Assembly: GCF_000285835.1 (NCBI RefSeq)
Contig: NZ_HE978603.1
Location: 250,915 to 314,914 of the forward strand
Direction of reading: 5' to 3'
DNA from: Brevibacterium senegalense
Lineage (GTDB): Bacteria; Actinomycetota; Actinomycetes; Actinomycetales; Brevibacteriaceae
DNA: 64,000 nt
Every line of letters begins with the position of its first letter. Position 1 is the stretch's first letter. Below are positions 24,631 through 32,889 of this stretch, one piece after another. Under the pieces are notes generated by a model. It was not told where the DNA came from. It did no database searches and worked only from the letters and a program-made list of their open reading frames with translations. A program made the position numbers and the translations under genes.

Positions 24631-26052
24631 TCATGACGTCACCCGGCGGTACTCCGCCAGCGCCGCCCTGCGCGACTGCGCCACGTCAACGATCGGCTCC
24701 CGCTGCTGCTCGTCGCGCGGCACCCACCGATCCACGTACATCCCCTGCGGGTCGAACCGTTCGGCCTGCCGATACGGGTTGAAGATCCGGAAGTACGGCG
24801 CGGCGTCGTCGCCGCTGCCGGCCACCCACTGCCAGTTGAAGGGGTTCGATCCCTCATCCGCGTCGACAAGCGTGTCCCAGAACCACCGCTCCCCCACCCT
24901 CCAGTCCTGCTGGAGGTTCTTCACCAGGAACGATGCCGTCACCATGCGCACCCGGTTATGCATGAAGCCCGTTTCCCACAGCTCCCGCATACCGGCGTCC
25001 ACCAGGGGGACACCGGTGCGGCCCTGCTGCCAGGCACGCCGTGCGACCGGATCGTCGTCCCACTCGAAGTCGTCGAACTGCGGTCGGATGTTCTCCGATT
25101 CCATGTGCGGCAGTACCGCGCGGCGGTGCCAGGCGAACTCGCGCCACAGCAGCTCGCTCCGGTAGGTCTCCGCCTCCGCGGTCGACTGCGCCTCGCCCGC
25201 GCACTCGATGCTGCGCTGCCACACCTGGTGCGGCGAGAGCTCGCCGAAGCGCAGCCGCGGGGACAGCAGCGACGTCGCACCCCGATCGGGACGGTCCCTG
25301 CCGTCCGCGTAGTCGTCGAGCACCTCGTCCAGCTCATCGAGCCGGGCCTGCGCGGCGGCTTCGCCCGGCACCCACGTGGCGCGCAGTCCCCCGGCCCAGT
25401 CCGGTGCGGTGGGCTCCCACCGTCGCTTCCGGAGCGCCGCGGAGAAGGCCTGCTCGTCGAGCCACGCCGTGACGCCGAGGCCGCCCACCGTCGCGCTCGA
25501 CCGTCCCGGGCCGCGCAGATCCGCCGGTGGCGGGAGCGGCGGACGCGGTGCCTCGCGGGAGCGGCATGCCCGGGCGAACGCCGAGTACACCCGGTAGCCG
25601 GTGCCATCGTCCTTCGACACCGTCCACGGCTCGTGCAGGAGGAACGCCGCGAACGACTCGACGTCGACCCCGTCCCGCCGCAGGCCGTCCTTCAGCTGCG
25701 CATCGACCACGCGGAACGGGCGGTGGTAGCGGCGGTTCCACACGACGCGGGAGGCGCCCAGACGGCGGACCGCGTCCGGGACGACGGCGCGCGGGTCGCC
25801 GCTGGCCAGGATCAGTGGCACCCCGTGCTGTCGGAGGTCTGCCGCCAGCGCGGTGAGGGAGCCGTGCAGCCACCAGTGGCTCGCGGCTCCCGGCTTCCGG
25901 GCGCCCGGGACGTCCTCGTCCAGGTGCAGCGCGACGACGGACCCCTCCCGGGCCGCGGCGAGGAGTGCGGGGTTGTCCGCGAGCCGCAGATCGTCCCGCA
26001 CCCACCAGAGGGTTAGCGCACGGGTGCCCGCTGCGGGTGCGCCGCAGGTCAT
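24631..26052 (-). CDS. phr: Deoxyribodipyrimidine photolyase, class I
   Basis: The 473-residue DNA photolyase/cryptochrome family enzyme repairs pyrimidine dimers with blue light. The N-terminal antenna domain has WWVRDDLRLADNPAL. The FAD domain has LLWREFAWHRRAVLPH, GVPLVDAGMRELWETGFMHN, RMVTASFLVKNLQQDWR and GSNPFNWQWVAGSGDDAAPY, the last including the Trp/Asn residues around flavin. PYRQAERFDPQGMYVDRWVP closes it. The ATG overlaps the stop of the upstream prenyl synthase gene as ATGA and has GGGAGGA before it. Photolyase genes co-located with carotenoid genes are known in several actinobacteria. Confidence 0.93.
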   Translation of the reverse strand: MTCGAPAAGTRALTLWWVRDDLRLADNPALLAAAREGSVVALHLDEDVPGARKPGAASHWWLHGSLTALAADLRQHGVPLILASGDPRAVVPDAVRRLGASRVVWNRRYHRPFRVVDAQLKDGLRRDGVDVESFAAFLLHEPWTVSKDDGTGYRVYSAFARACRSREAPRPPLPPPADLRGPGRSSATVGGLGVTAWLDEQAFSAALRKRRWEPTAPDWAGGLRATWVPGEAAAQARLDELDEVLDDYADGRDRPDRGATSLLSPRLRFGELSPHQVWQRSIECAGEAQSTAEAETYRSELLWREFAWHRRAVLPHMESENIRPQFDDFEWDDDPVARRAWQQGRTGVPLVDAGMRELWETGFMHNRVRMVTASFLVKNLQQDWRVGERWFWDTLVDADEGSNPFNWQWVAGSGDDAAPYFRIFNPYRQAERFDPQGMYVDRWVPRDEQQREPIVDVAQSRRAALAEYRRVTS

Positions 26053-27104
26053 GCCGTCCTCCCGTCGATCCGCTGTGCGCACGCGGTCACGACCCGGCGC
26101 ACGGATTCCGGCAGCGCTGACCCGTCGACGGTGCGGACGACCTCCCGCAGCCGGTCGGCCACGAGGTCCTGGGCGAACTCCCGCGCACCGGAGGCCTCGA
26201 TCGCTCGGCGGACACGATCGGCCTCCGCTTGGCCGATCGCGGGATCACCGACCGCGTCCGCGACCTCATCCCACTGCGGCGTGGTCCTCAGGAACGACAC
26301 GAGGACCGTCTCCTTGCCCTCGCGCAGATCCGACACGGCGTCCTTTCCGTGCGCGGCGCTGCTGCCGACCATCGAGAGGAGGTCGTCCTGCACCTGGTAC
26401 GCGAAGCCCAGGTCCCGGCCCGCGCGTGCCAGTGCCCGGTCCGCCGAGGCCCCCACCTGGGCGAGGGCACCGGCCAGACGCAGGGGCAGGGCGAACGAGT
26501 AGGTTGCGGTCTTCATCGCGGACATCCGCATGACCGTCTCGAATGCCGCGGGCACTGCGCCGTCGGCCAGGCCCACGTCCAGGAGCTCGCCGGCGACCGT
26601 CTCCGTGATCGCCTCCTCCAGGAGGTCGAGGATGCGGCCGCGGGCGTCCGCCGGCAGCGCGAGGCGCCCACAGCGCAGCACGACGGCCGACAGCAGGAGG
26701 TCGCCCATGAGGACCGCGGAGCTGGTCCCCCAGTGGAGCGCCGCAGCGGACGACGGCTCCGCATGGAGATCGCGGACCCTGCCGATGAGATTGGGACGGT
26801 GCCGGCGCACCACGTCGCCGTCGAGGACGTCGTCGTGGAGCAGGAAGGCATAGTGGAGGAGCTCGAGCGACGCGGCCAGGCCGTCCACCGCAGTCTTGTC
26901 CGCGCTCGCACCGAACGCCTCGGCCGTGTCGAGGAAGAGGCGCGGACGCAGCAGCTTGCCACCGCGCGCGTGCTCCGCGGTGAGCCACCACAGGTCCGCG
27001 AACTCCGGCCCGTTCGCGGCCGCGGCACTCGCGTGGTGGGCGAAGAACGCCTCGAGTGCCTGCTCGATGCGGGTCGTCACGGACGCGTGCAGGTCGATCG
27101 TCAT
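26049..27104 (-). CDS. Polyprenyl (geranylgeranyl) diphosphate synthase
   Basis: The 351-residue trans-prenyltransferase of the IspA/IdsA/CrtE family condenses IPP with allylic diphosphates. The first Asp-rich motif is HDDVLDGDVVRRHRPN. The second region is FAYQVQDDLLSMVGSS, in which the last Asp of DDxxD is replaced, as in many actinobacterial enzymes. GGKLLRPRLF carries the IPP-binding basic residues. Placed directly after phytoene synthase, it most likely supplies GGPP for carotenoids. The start at 27104 follows GGAGA. It is 28 bases downstream of crtB and overlaps phr by four bases. Confidence 0.9.
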   Translation of the reverse strand: MTIDLHASVTTRIEQALEAFFAHHASAAAANGPEFADLWWLTAEHARGGKLLRPRLFLDTAEAFGASADKTAVDGLAASLELLHYAFLLHDDVLDGDVVRRHRPNLIGRVRDLHAEPSSAAALHWGTSSAVLMGDLLLSAVVLRCGRLALPADARGRILDLLEEAITETVAGELLDVGLADGAVPAAFETVMRMSAMKTATYSFALPLRLAGALAQVGASADRALARAGRDLGFAYQVQDDLLSMVGSSAAHGKDAVSDLREGKETVLVSFLRTTPQWDEVADAVGDPAIGQAEADRVRRAIEASGAREFAQDLVADRLREVVRTVDGSALPESVRRVVTACAQRIDGRTA

Positions 27105-27132
27105 GGTGTCTCCGCCCGTCTGCGCCGGCGCA

Positions 27133-28047
27133 TCATCCGCGCACCATCCCCGGCAGGCCCCGCCGCCCGACTGCGGTCGCTGCCAGGACGAGCTTGCGCC
27201 GGGAAGGGACCCGGACCCGGGTGCGGGCGAGCTCGCTCGCAGCGGTGTCGTCGAGGGTGTCCGCGAGCGCCGCGAAGAGGTCGTGCGCCAGTCGCACCGC
27301 GGGGCGCACTGGCTGCGGCAGGAGTGGGATCGTGCGCTGTGCGGTGCGGAGGTCGGCGCGGATGTCCGCGAGGACGGCCTCCTTCTGCTCCTCCGTCAGC
27401 GTCGTGTTCTCCTGCATCGGTTCAGTACTGCCCGTCTTCGGTCCCAGATTGAACGCCGCTGGGAGATACGACCGGCCCAGGCCGATCGTGTCCTCACGCA
27501 GATCGCGCAGGAAGTTGACTGTCTGGAACGCGGATCCCAGGGCACGCGCCCCTGCCACCGCGTCAGCACGATGTCCCGCAGGCACGGGCGCGCCGTCGTG
27601 GAACGCCAGCAGGCACATCTCCCCCACAACCTCGGCGGATCCGTGGATGTACTCCCGCAGGCTCGCGGCACCGTGTGGCCGCGGGTCCGCATCCGCACGC
27701 ATGGAGTCGAAGAACGGCTCCCACTGCGCGGGCCCGATTCCCACGCGTCGCGCCGACCAGCCGAAGGCGTGGACATAGGCGTCCGCAGAGAATCCGCGTT
27801 CCACGGCAGCCCGGACGCGCTCCTCCAGCGCATCGAGCTCTGCGATCCGCTGGGCCGGAGTCGAGCCCTCGAACGCGCCGTCGACGACCTCATCCGCGAC
27901 GCGCACCAGACTGTAGATGCTCGTGATGTGCGTGCGCACCGGGGGCGGCAGCAGACGCGCGGCCAGGGAGAAACTGGTGGAGTACTCCCTCATGACCCGG
28001 GCCGCCGCACCCTGGGCGGTGCGGGTGTGCAGATCGGAGCGTCGCAT
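27133..28047 (-). CDS. crtB: Phytoene synthase (squalene/phytoene synthase family)
   Basis: The 304-residue enzyme joins two GGPP head to head to phytoene. YSTSFSLAARLLPPPVR opens the domain. The two Asp-rich sites are SLVRVADEVVDG and FLRDLREDTIGLGRSYLP. AVRLAHDLFAALADTLDD near the end also fits. ATG 28045-28047 is preceded by GGAGGA; a longer frame begins inside the operator. It is the first gene of the operon crtB-prenyl synthase-phr-tspO. No phytoene desaturase or cyclase is in the window, so coloured carotenoids would need genes elsewhere. Confidence 0.9.
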   Translation of the reverse strand: MRRSDLHTRTAQGAAARVMREYSTSFSLAARLLPPPVRTHITSIYSLVRVADEVVDGAFEGSTPAQRIAELDALEERVRAAVERGFSADAYVHAFGWSARRVGIGPAQWEPFFDSMRADADPRPHGAASLREYIHGSAEVVGEMCLLAFHDGAPVPAGHRADAVAGARALGSAFQTVNFLRDLREDTIGLGRSYLPAAFNLGPKTGSTEPMQENTTLTEEQKEAVLADIRADLRTAQRTIPLLPQPVRPAVRLAHDLFAALADTLDDTAASELARTRVRVPSRRKLVLAATAVGRRGLPGMVRG

Positions 28048-28109
28048 GGGTCCTCCGTCGCGTCGGATCGTGGACCGCAGCGGCGACGGTCTCGTACGAT
28101 TGGTCAATA

Positions 28110-28124
28110 GTTAGGAAGGCTAAC
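28110..28124. promoter_or_regulatory. MarR-type operator GTTAG-N5-CTAAC
   Basis: This inverted repeat lies midway in the 116-bp gap between divergent crtB (start 28047) and the MarR gene (start 28164). It sits in an AT-richer patch with extended symmetry. MarR proteins bind such 15-20 bp palindromes. In Corynebacterium glutamicum the MarR protein CrtR controls a divergent carotenoid operon and is released by GGPP; the same logic is inferred here. Confidence 0.6.
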
Positions 28125-28163
28125 AAAGAACTGAGGCGCGGACAACGCGCAGGAGGATGCGTG

Positions 28164-28712
28164 ATGGGCAGGAATGGTCGATCGGCAGCCCCCCGTCCTT
28201 CCGGTTACTGGTACGAGGCTGAGGACGGCGATGCGTCCGCCGTCGACGTCCTCAATCTGCTGCGCCGCTACCGCGAGACGGAGTCAGCGATGCGCTCCCG
28301 CGTCCGCCGCCACATGGGGATGGGCGAGAAGGACATCCTCGCGCTGCGCTGCCTGTTGGAGGCGCGCGCCATGGGGACCGTCATCCGCCAGAAGGACCTG
28401 GCCGCGAAGCTCGACATCACGACGCCGTCCGTCAGCAACCTCGTCGATCGATTGGTGGAGGACGGCCATGCCCGGCGCACACCGCATCCGGACGACCGCC
28501 GCTCGATCGCAGTCGAGGCGACGGAATACGGCGACCGGGAAGTGCGCCAGACCCTGCGGCGCATGCACGACCGCATGTACGCGGTCGTCACCGCGATGAG
28601 CCCGGCGGACCGCGCCGTCGTCGCAGACTTCCTCTCACAGATGACGGACGCGCTCGCACACGACGACGGCCCGGCGCACGAGCACCGGGCCCCGCGTGGG
28701 CACACAGATTGA
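28164..28712 (+). CDS. MarR family regulator, CrtR-like by position
   Basis: The 182-residue winged-helix protein has a recognition region QKDLAAKLDITTPSVSNLVD, a wing ARRTPHPDDRRSIAVEAT, and flanking dimerisation helices. About 30 residues of polar N-terminal leader precede the core. ATG 28164 was chosen with GGAGG upstream; a GTG codon precedes it directly. It is divergent from crtB, with a palindrome between, the arrangement of CrtR in corynebacteria. The predicted role is repression of the carotenoid-photolyase operon. The effector (GGPP or light-linked) cannot be read from sequence. Confidence 0.82.
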   Translation: MGRNGRSAAPRPSGYWYEAEDGDASAVDVLNLLRRYRETESAMRSRVRRHMGMGEKDILALRCLLEARAMGTVIRQKDLAAKLDITTPSVSNLVDRLVEDGHARRTPHPDDRRSIAVEATEYGDREVRQTLRRMHDRMYAVVTAMSPADRAVVADFLSQMTDALAHDDGPAHEHRAPRGHTD

Positions 28713-28848
28713 ACTAGCCGATCGACACGCTCACCGGCTGTGTCGCCCGCGCGGCGGTCTCCGCGCCCGCCTGTGCACCGTTGCCCGCATCACCCACGCG
28801 AGCGGACTGGGCGATCCCCGCATCCGGCAGGCGCTGGGCGCGGGCGGA

Positions 28849-30294
28849 GTGCTCCGGCCCCAGCTCCATCCCGGTCAGCAGCTGCGCGAGCGTGACGCCC
28901 TGGACGTCGGTCAGGTCGTTCGCCTGCGTGCGGCACGAGTCCTCTCCGAACTCGTCCTGGTGGCGCTGTTCGTCATCGCCACCTTCACATCCGTCCACAT
29001 GGGTGCGCTGGCACTCATGGCGACCTTCCTCTTCGGCACCCTGGTGCTGGGCGAGGACGTCGACACTCTCCTGTCCGGGTTCCCGGCAGACCTGTTCCTC
29101 ATCCTCGTGGGCGTCACGTACCTCTTCGCCCTGGCGAAGGACAATGGCACCGTCGACTGGATGGTGCACGCGCTCGTGAGAGTCGCGGGTGGGCGAGTCG
29201 CGCTCATCCCCTGGGTGTTCTTCATCGTGACCGCGATCCTCACGGGCTTCGGCTCCGTCGTGCCGGCCGCGATCGCGATCATCGCCCCCATGAGCATGGG
29301 CTTCGCCCGTCGCTACGGCATCCGGCCGCTGCTCATGGGCCTCATGGTCATCAACGGCGGCACCGCCGGTGGATTCTCGCCGCTGTCGATCTTCGGCACG
29401 ATCACGAACCAGGTCGTGGAGCGCAATGACCTGCCCGGCAGCCCCGTGCTGCTGTTCCTCATGTCGTTCCTCTTCAACGTGATCCTGGGCCTCATCTGCT
29501 TCTTCCTGTTCGGCGGTCGTGACCTGCTGGGCAAGCGCGACACCGGCCACGGCCTGGAGGACGCGTCCGGCCCCCGCACGACCGCGGGTGCGAAGATGCC
29601 GGACGAGCCGCGCAACGACCCGGCCCGCCGGGCCGCGCGTCGCTCCGTGCAGACGACGATGGTGAAGGACGAGGACGCGGAGGACCAGGTCACCACCCTG
29701 GACACGAACCGCATCATCACCCTGCTGGGTCTGGTCGTCCTGGCGATCGCCGTCGTGCCCCCGTTCAGCCAGGATGTGGGCTTCACCGCCATCTGCATCG
29801 CCGTCGTCATCTCGCTGGTGTCCCCCAAGGTGAGCAAGGGCGCGGTCAGCAAGGTCGCCTGGCCCACCGTCCTGCTGATCTGCGGCATCGTCACGTACGT
29901 GAGCCTCATGGAGCGCCTGGGCACGATCGATTGGCTGGGCGGCCAGGTCGCCGGCATGGGGGCGCCGCTGCTGGCCGCACTCATCATCTGCTTCATCGGT
30001 GCGGTCGTGTCCGCGTTCGCCTCGACGACCGGCATTCTGGGCGCCCTCATCCCGCTGGCCGTGCCGTTCCTGCTGACGGGCTCCGTCAGCGAGGTGGGAC
30101 TCATCATCGCCCTGGCGATCTCGTCCTCCGTCGTCGACTCCAGCCCGTTCTCCACGTCCGGTGCCCTGGTCGTGGCGAATTCGCCGGAGGAGCAGCGCGA
30201 TCAGGTGTTCAAGCAGCTCATGGTGTGGGGCTTCTCGATGGTCGTCATCGCCCCGATCGTCACGTGGCTCATCTTCGTCGTCCCCGGCTGGTAA
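28849..30294 (+). CDS. MatC/SLC13-type dicarboxylate permease (start uncertain)
   Basis: The protein has about 450-480 residues and around 12 membrane segments. From about 28945 it matches the MatC N-terminal family: ATFTSVHMGALALMATFLFG, GFPADLFLILVGVTYLFALA, NGTVDWMVHALV and NGGTAGGFSPLSIFGT, with a central charged linker and a second half ending SSSVVDSSPFSTSGALVVAN. Such carriers take up malonate, tartrate or other dicarboxylates. No ATG with a ribosome site exists at the expected place. GTG 28849 is the nearest plausible in-frame start and would add about 32 polar residues. The 5' end may have been altered by a deletion. A terminator hairpin follows the stop. Confidence 0.7.
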   Translation: MLRPQLHPGQQLRERDALDVGQVVRLRAARVLSELVLVALFVIATFTSVHMGALALMATFLFGTLVLGEDVDTLLSGFPADLFLILVGVTYLFALAKDNGTVDWMVHALVRVAGGRVALIPWVFFIVTAILTGFGSVVPAAIAIIAPMSMGFARRYGIRPLLMGLMVINGGTAGGFSPLSIFGTITNQVVERNDLPGSPVLLFLMSFLFNVILGLICFFLFGGRDLLGKRDTGHGLEDASGPRTTAGAKMPDEPRNDPARRAARRSVQTTMVKDEDAEDQVTTLDTNRIITLLGLVVLAIAVVPPFSQDVGFTAICIAVVISLVSPKVSKGAVSKVAWPTVLLICGIVTYVSLMERLGTIDWLGGQVAGMGAPLLAALIICFIGAVVSAFASTTGILGALIPLAVPFLLTGSVSEVGLIIALAISSSVVDSSPFSTSGALVVANSPEEQRDQVFKQLMVWGFSMVVIAPIVTWLIFVVPGW

Positions 30295-30319
30295 GAAACG
30301 CCCGTCAGCCAACTACTTC

Positions 30320-30350
30320 GGTGCTACCCCGCTACTAGCGGGGTGGCACC
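30320..30350 (+). terminator. Hairpin terminator after the MatC-type permease
   Basis: Bases 30320-30333 pair with 30337-30350 (14 bp with one G-T pair) around a 3-base loop, 25 bases after the permease stop. It isolates the permease from the foreign-looking gene that begins at 30465. Confidence 0.75.
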
Positions 30351-30464
30351 GTTGCGCTGCAGAGCCCGCACCGGCGTGATGTAATCAAATCGGCTTCCAT
30401 CAGCAACGGCGCATGCCACGGCGACTCCGGCCCAGCACCTACCGCACAGCACAAAGGCTCGACA

Positions 30465-32855
30465 GTGAACAACTCCGCACTCAGAGACAAAGCTTTCGAA
30501 CTGATCAGCAGGATCAACAAGACTACCTACTCCACCTCGGCCGCGCAGCTGAAGTCGCTTCAGGCCGAGGTGTTCGAGTTCGTAAGAGTGCCCAGGAACA
30601 CCCAAAGCATCACAGTGCTCGAGCTACGAATCTTGAAGCAGTTCTTGCGCCGCCGGCCGCCTCAACAACCGATCAGCGCAGCCCAACAGCTGGCTCGTCA
30701 GCTAGAAGCACAAGCAAACCGCGGCCCGAACCGCCCTCATCGACCCGCCCACCCGAGACCAGGACCTGCCGACAAGCGCGACGCACAGTCGAAGCCTCTG
30801 ACGCCGGAACCCCGCCAGCAAACGAAGGCGCGGCCTCCCGCACCAAACGGGGTTCGCACGGTGGATTCGCCCTCCAACGCGCCTTCGCCTAAACAATTTG
30901 AGCCCACCGATCCGGATTACAGCAACCGTCGCTCGAATTCAATACCAACGCCAAACCAGCTTGCGAAGCTGGCGAAGCTGGCGAAAAAGCCACGCACCGA
31001 GCCCCGTCCGCCCACGACGTCCGACAGACCCGAGAGCAACAGGCAGACAGATCTCACCTCGCAGATTCAAGAGTCCGATCATGGAAACTACCGCACCATA
31101 CTGCGGTTTACACCCAAAGAAGCAGGAAAGCTTCGTCAAATAATATCGAACTGGCTTGACGAAAAGAGCATCCCTCTTCCATTTGGCACAACCCAGGCGC
31201 ACCAAGACACCGCCAACAAGCTGTTCGCGGAAACCATCAAGACCGAAAGAATAACCGCTCGGTTTGACGAATTGAGGATTGTCGAAAACACTGAGGGATA
31301 CTTTTCGACACGAATTATTCTCGCAACATCTCCTACTGACTGCTACCTGGAAGTCGACATTGTCAGCCCCGACGGAATCTTTGCGCAGCCACCACGCTTT
31401 ATCCGCGGAATCGCGAACTTCGGGTCGGTCGATGGAGCCCCCAACGGCTGGCATGCTGGCCCAGTTGAAATTGATGTCGAAGAGCTTTCGTCACTTGTCG
31501 ACTACGTCAACTCTCCCAAACGATCGCTTCCAGTGTTCGTGATCGGCACAACTTTTGACCCTACACTTCAAAGAACGATCAATGACGCGAAACGGCAGTG
31601 GGCGAAATTTCTGCCTGGAAACGCAGTCCTTGCTGTACTAACCCCTGCCGCAACTCGCATGGCAGCCGACGCATTCGGCAACGCGCTTGCGCCTTCGCCA
31701 TGGGCGATCCGCACCTATGTCCCAGGCCTGGACAAGGACGCCCCCTTCGAAGGGAGGCGCCACCGCATCCTCGGCCAGGCGCGCTTGCTGGAAGACAATC
31801 CCACTCACACCGCGTCGAGACTCGGTCGCATCTCCAAACGGGAGCGCGCGCTAGCCACCGCACCAGAGCAGTTGCGACAAGCTCACAAGGCGCTTGCGGA
31901 GGCTCGAAACCGAATCCTTGTCAAGGGCGAGTTCTACTTAGACCGGATCAGAAGTGAATCGCAGCGCATCAAGGCTGTAGCCCCAGTCACGTCGACGGAA
32001 GCCGTTCAAGTCCTCAATGACGAGGAGATTCAGAATGCATCGCTACTGAAACAGCTCATTGATGCAAATATGTTGACTGATGACCTCACGATCAAACTCG
32101 CCGAGGCGTACGAAGCGCGCCAAAGCACTGACGTGGAGGCCCGCCTGAACGAACTCACGGAACGCCTCGCAGTCACGACTAATGAACGGGACTCCAAGGC
32201 TGAAGACAATCGAGTACTGTACAGCCTGATCGACGAGCTGGAGGATGACCTAGAGAAACTCTCACAACAAAACAGCCTACTTGCTGTAGCTGCAAGAACC
32301 AGCAACACCGGCACCTCCGACGAAGAGGCATATTCGGAGGTCACAGCCCTTAACGATCTACTGGATGAAATTGATTCATTCAATAATCTAGTTGATGCTT
32401 TCCCTGATTTCGAGGAATTTGGAATATCGCTCACATGCAACCCGAAGGAGGTTGCGCAGCTCGATGACATTGACACAAATGGGCGAGCAATTGCGCAGAC
32501 CCTCCGCGCTCTCCGCACTCTCATTGATTACCTGCGCGCAAAACGCGACGAACAGTTTGAGGGAAGCATGCATTCATACTTGACGAATGCACCCAACGGA
32601 TACTTTAAGGTTTCGCAGAAGATGCACGCATCCCGCGAAAGCGAATCCACAATGACGCAGTACGGACACCTGCGCCAACTTCCAGTGCCACAGAGCATTT
32701 CGCAAAACGGCTATGCCGAAATGCAAGCGCACTTCAAACTTGAAAAAATTGGCATCAAGTCTCCGCGGTTGCATTATTTCGATGCGAGTGCCATTTCTCA
32801 GCGTGTGGTGGTCGGATACATCGGGCCGCACCTGCAGACCGATGGCACGAACTAG
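30465..32855 (+). CDS. Large proline-rich, coiled-coil protein of unknown function, foreign-looking
   Basis: I do not recognise a named family for this 796-residue protein. Layout: a helical N-terminus (1-70), a Pro/Gln/Arg-rich disordered linker (about 75-205), and a globular region (about 205-460) with a strand RSLPVFVIGTTFDPTLQRT and a later AIRTYVPG. A long charged coiled coil follows (about 465-620), then helices, and a compact C-terminal module (about 700-790) with MHASRESEST, an HLRQLPVP turn, RLHYFDAS and the terminal VVVGYIGPHL. I recall this last module at the C-termini of other large uncharacterised actinobacterial proteins. GC and codon use are clearly lower than in neighbours, suggesting transfer. 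A stand-alone defence or toxin role is a guess. Confidence 0.7.
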   Translation: MNNSALRDKAFELISRINKTTYSTSAAQLKSLQAEVFEFVRVPRNTQSITVLELRILKQFLRRRPPQQPISAAQQLARQLEAQANRGPNRPHRPAHPRPGPADKRDAQSKPLTPEPRQQTKARPPAPNGVRTVDSPSNAPSPKQFEPTDPDYSNRRSNSIPTPNQLAKLAKLAKKPRTEPRPPTTSDRPESNRQTDLTSQIQESDHGNYRTILRFTPKEAGKLRQIISNWLDEKSIPLPFGTTQAHQDTANKLFAETIKTERITARFDELRIVENTEGYFSTRIILATSPTDCYLEVDIVSPDGIFAQPPRFIRGIANFGSVDGAPNGWHAGPVEIDVEELSSLVDYVNSPKRSLPVFVIGTTFDPTLQRTINDAKRQWAKFLPGNAVLAVLTPAATRMAADAFGNALAPSPWAIRTYVPGLDKDAPFEGRRHRILGQARLLEDNPTHTASRLGRISKRERALATAPEQLRQAHKALAEARNRILVKGEFYLDRIRSESQRIKAVAPVTSTEAVQVLNDEEIQNASLLKQLIDANMLTDDLTIKLAEAYEARQSTDVEARLNELTERLAVTTNERDSKAEDNRVLYSLIDELEDDLEKLSQQNSLLAVAARTSNTGTSDEEAYSEVTALNDLLDEIDSFNNLVDAFPDFEEFGISLTCNPKEVAQLDDIDTNGRAIAQTLRALRTLIDYLRAKRDEQFEGSMHSYLTNAPNGYFKVSQKMHASRESESTMTQYGHLRQLPVPQSISQNGYAEMQAHFKLEKIGIKSPRLHYFDASAISQRVVVGYIGPHLQTDGTN

Positions 32856-32889
32856 TCACTCGCAGAATCAAATTTCAAGGAGCAGATTC

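Noticed and set aside
24841-24870. Possible tRNA T-arm (GGGTTCGATCCC) on the plus strand
   Set aside because: It lies inside the photolyase coding sequence in the NPFNWQW region, and no acceptor or anticodon arms can be formed around it.
28714-30312. 532-codon minus-strand open frame opposite the MatC-type permease
   Set aside because: It is composed almost wholly of Asp, Glu, Gln, His and Arg, the usual product of reading a membrane-protein gene backwards. Only its final 60 residues (28714-28900) might be a remnant of a real gene.
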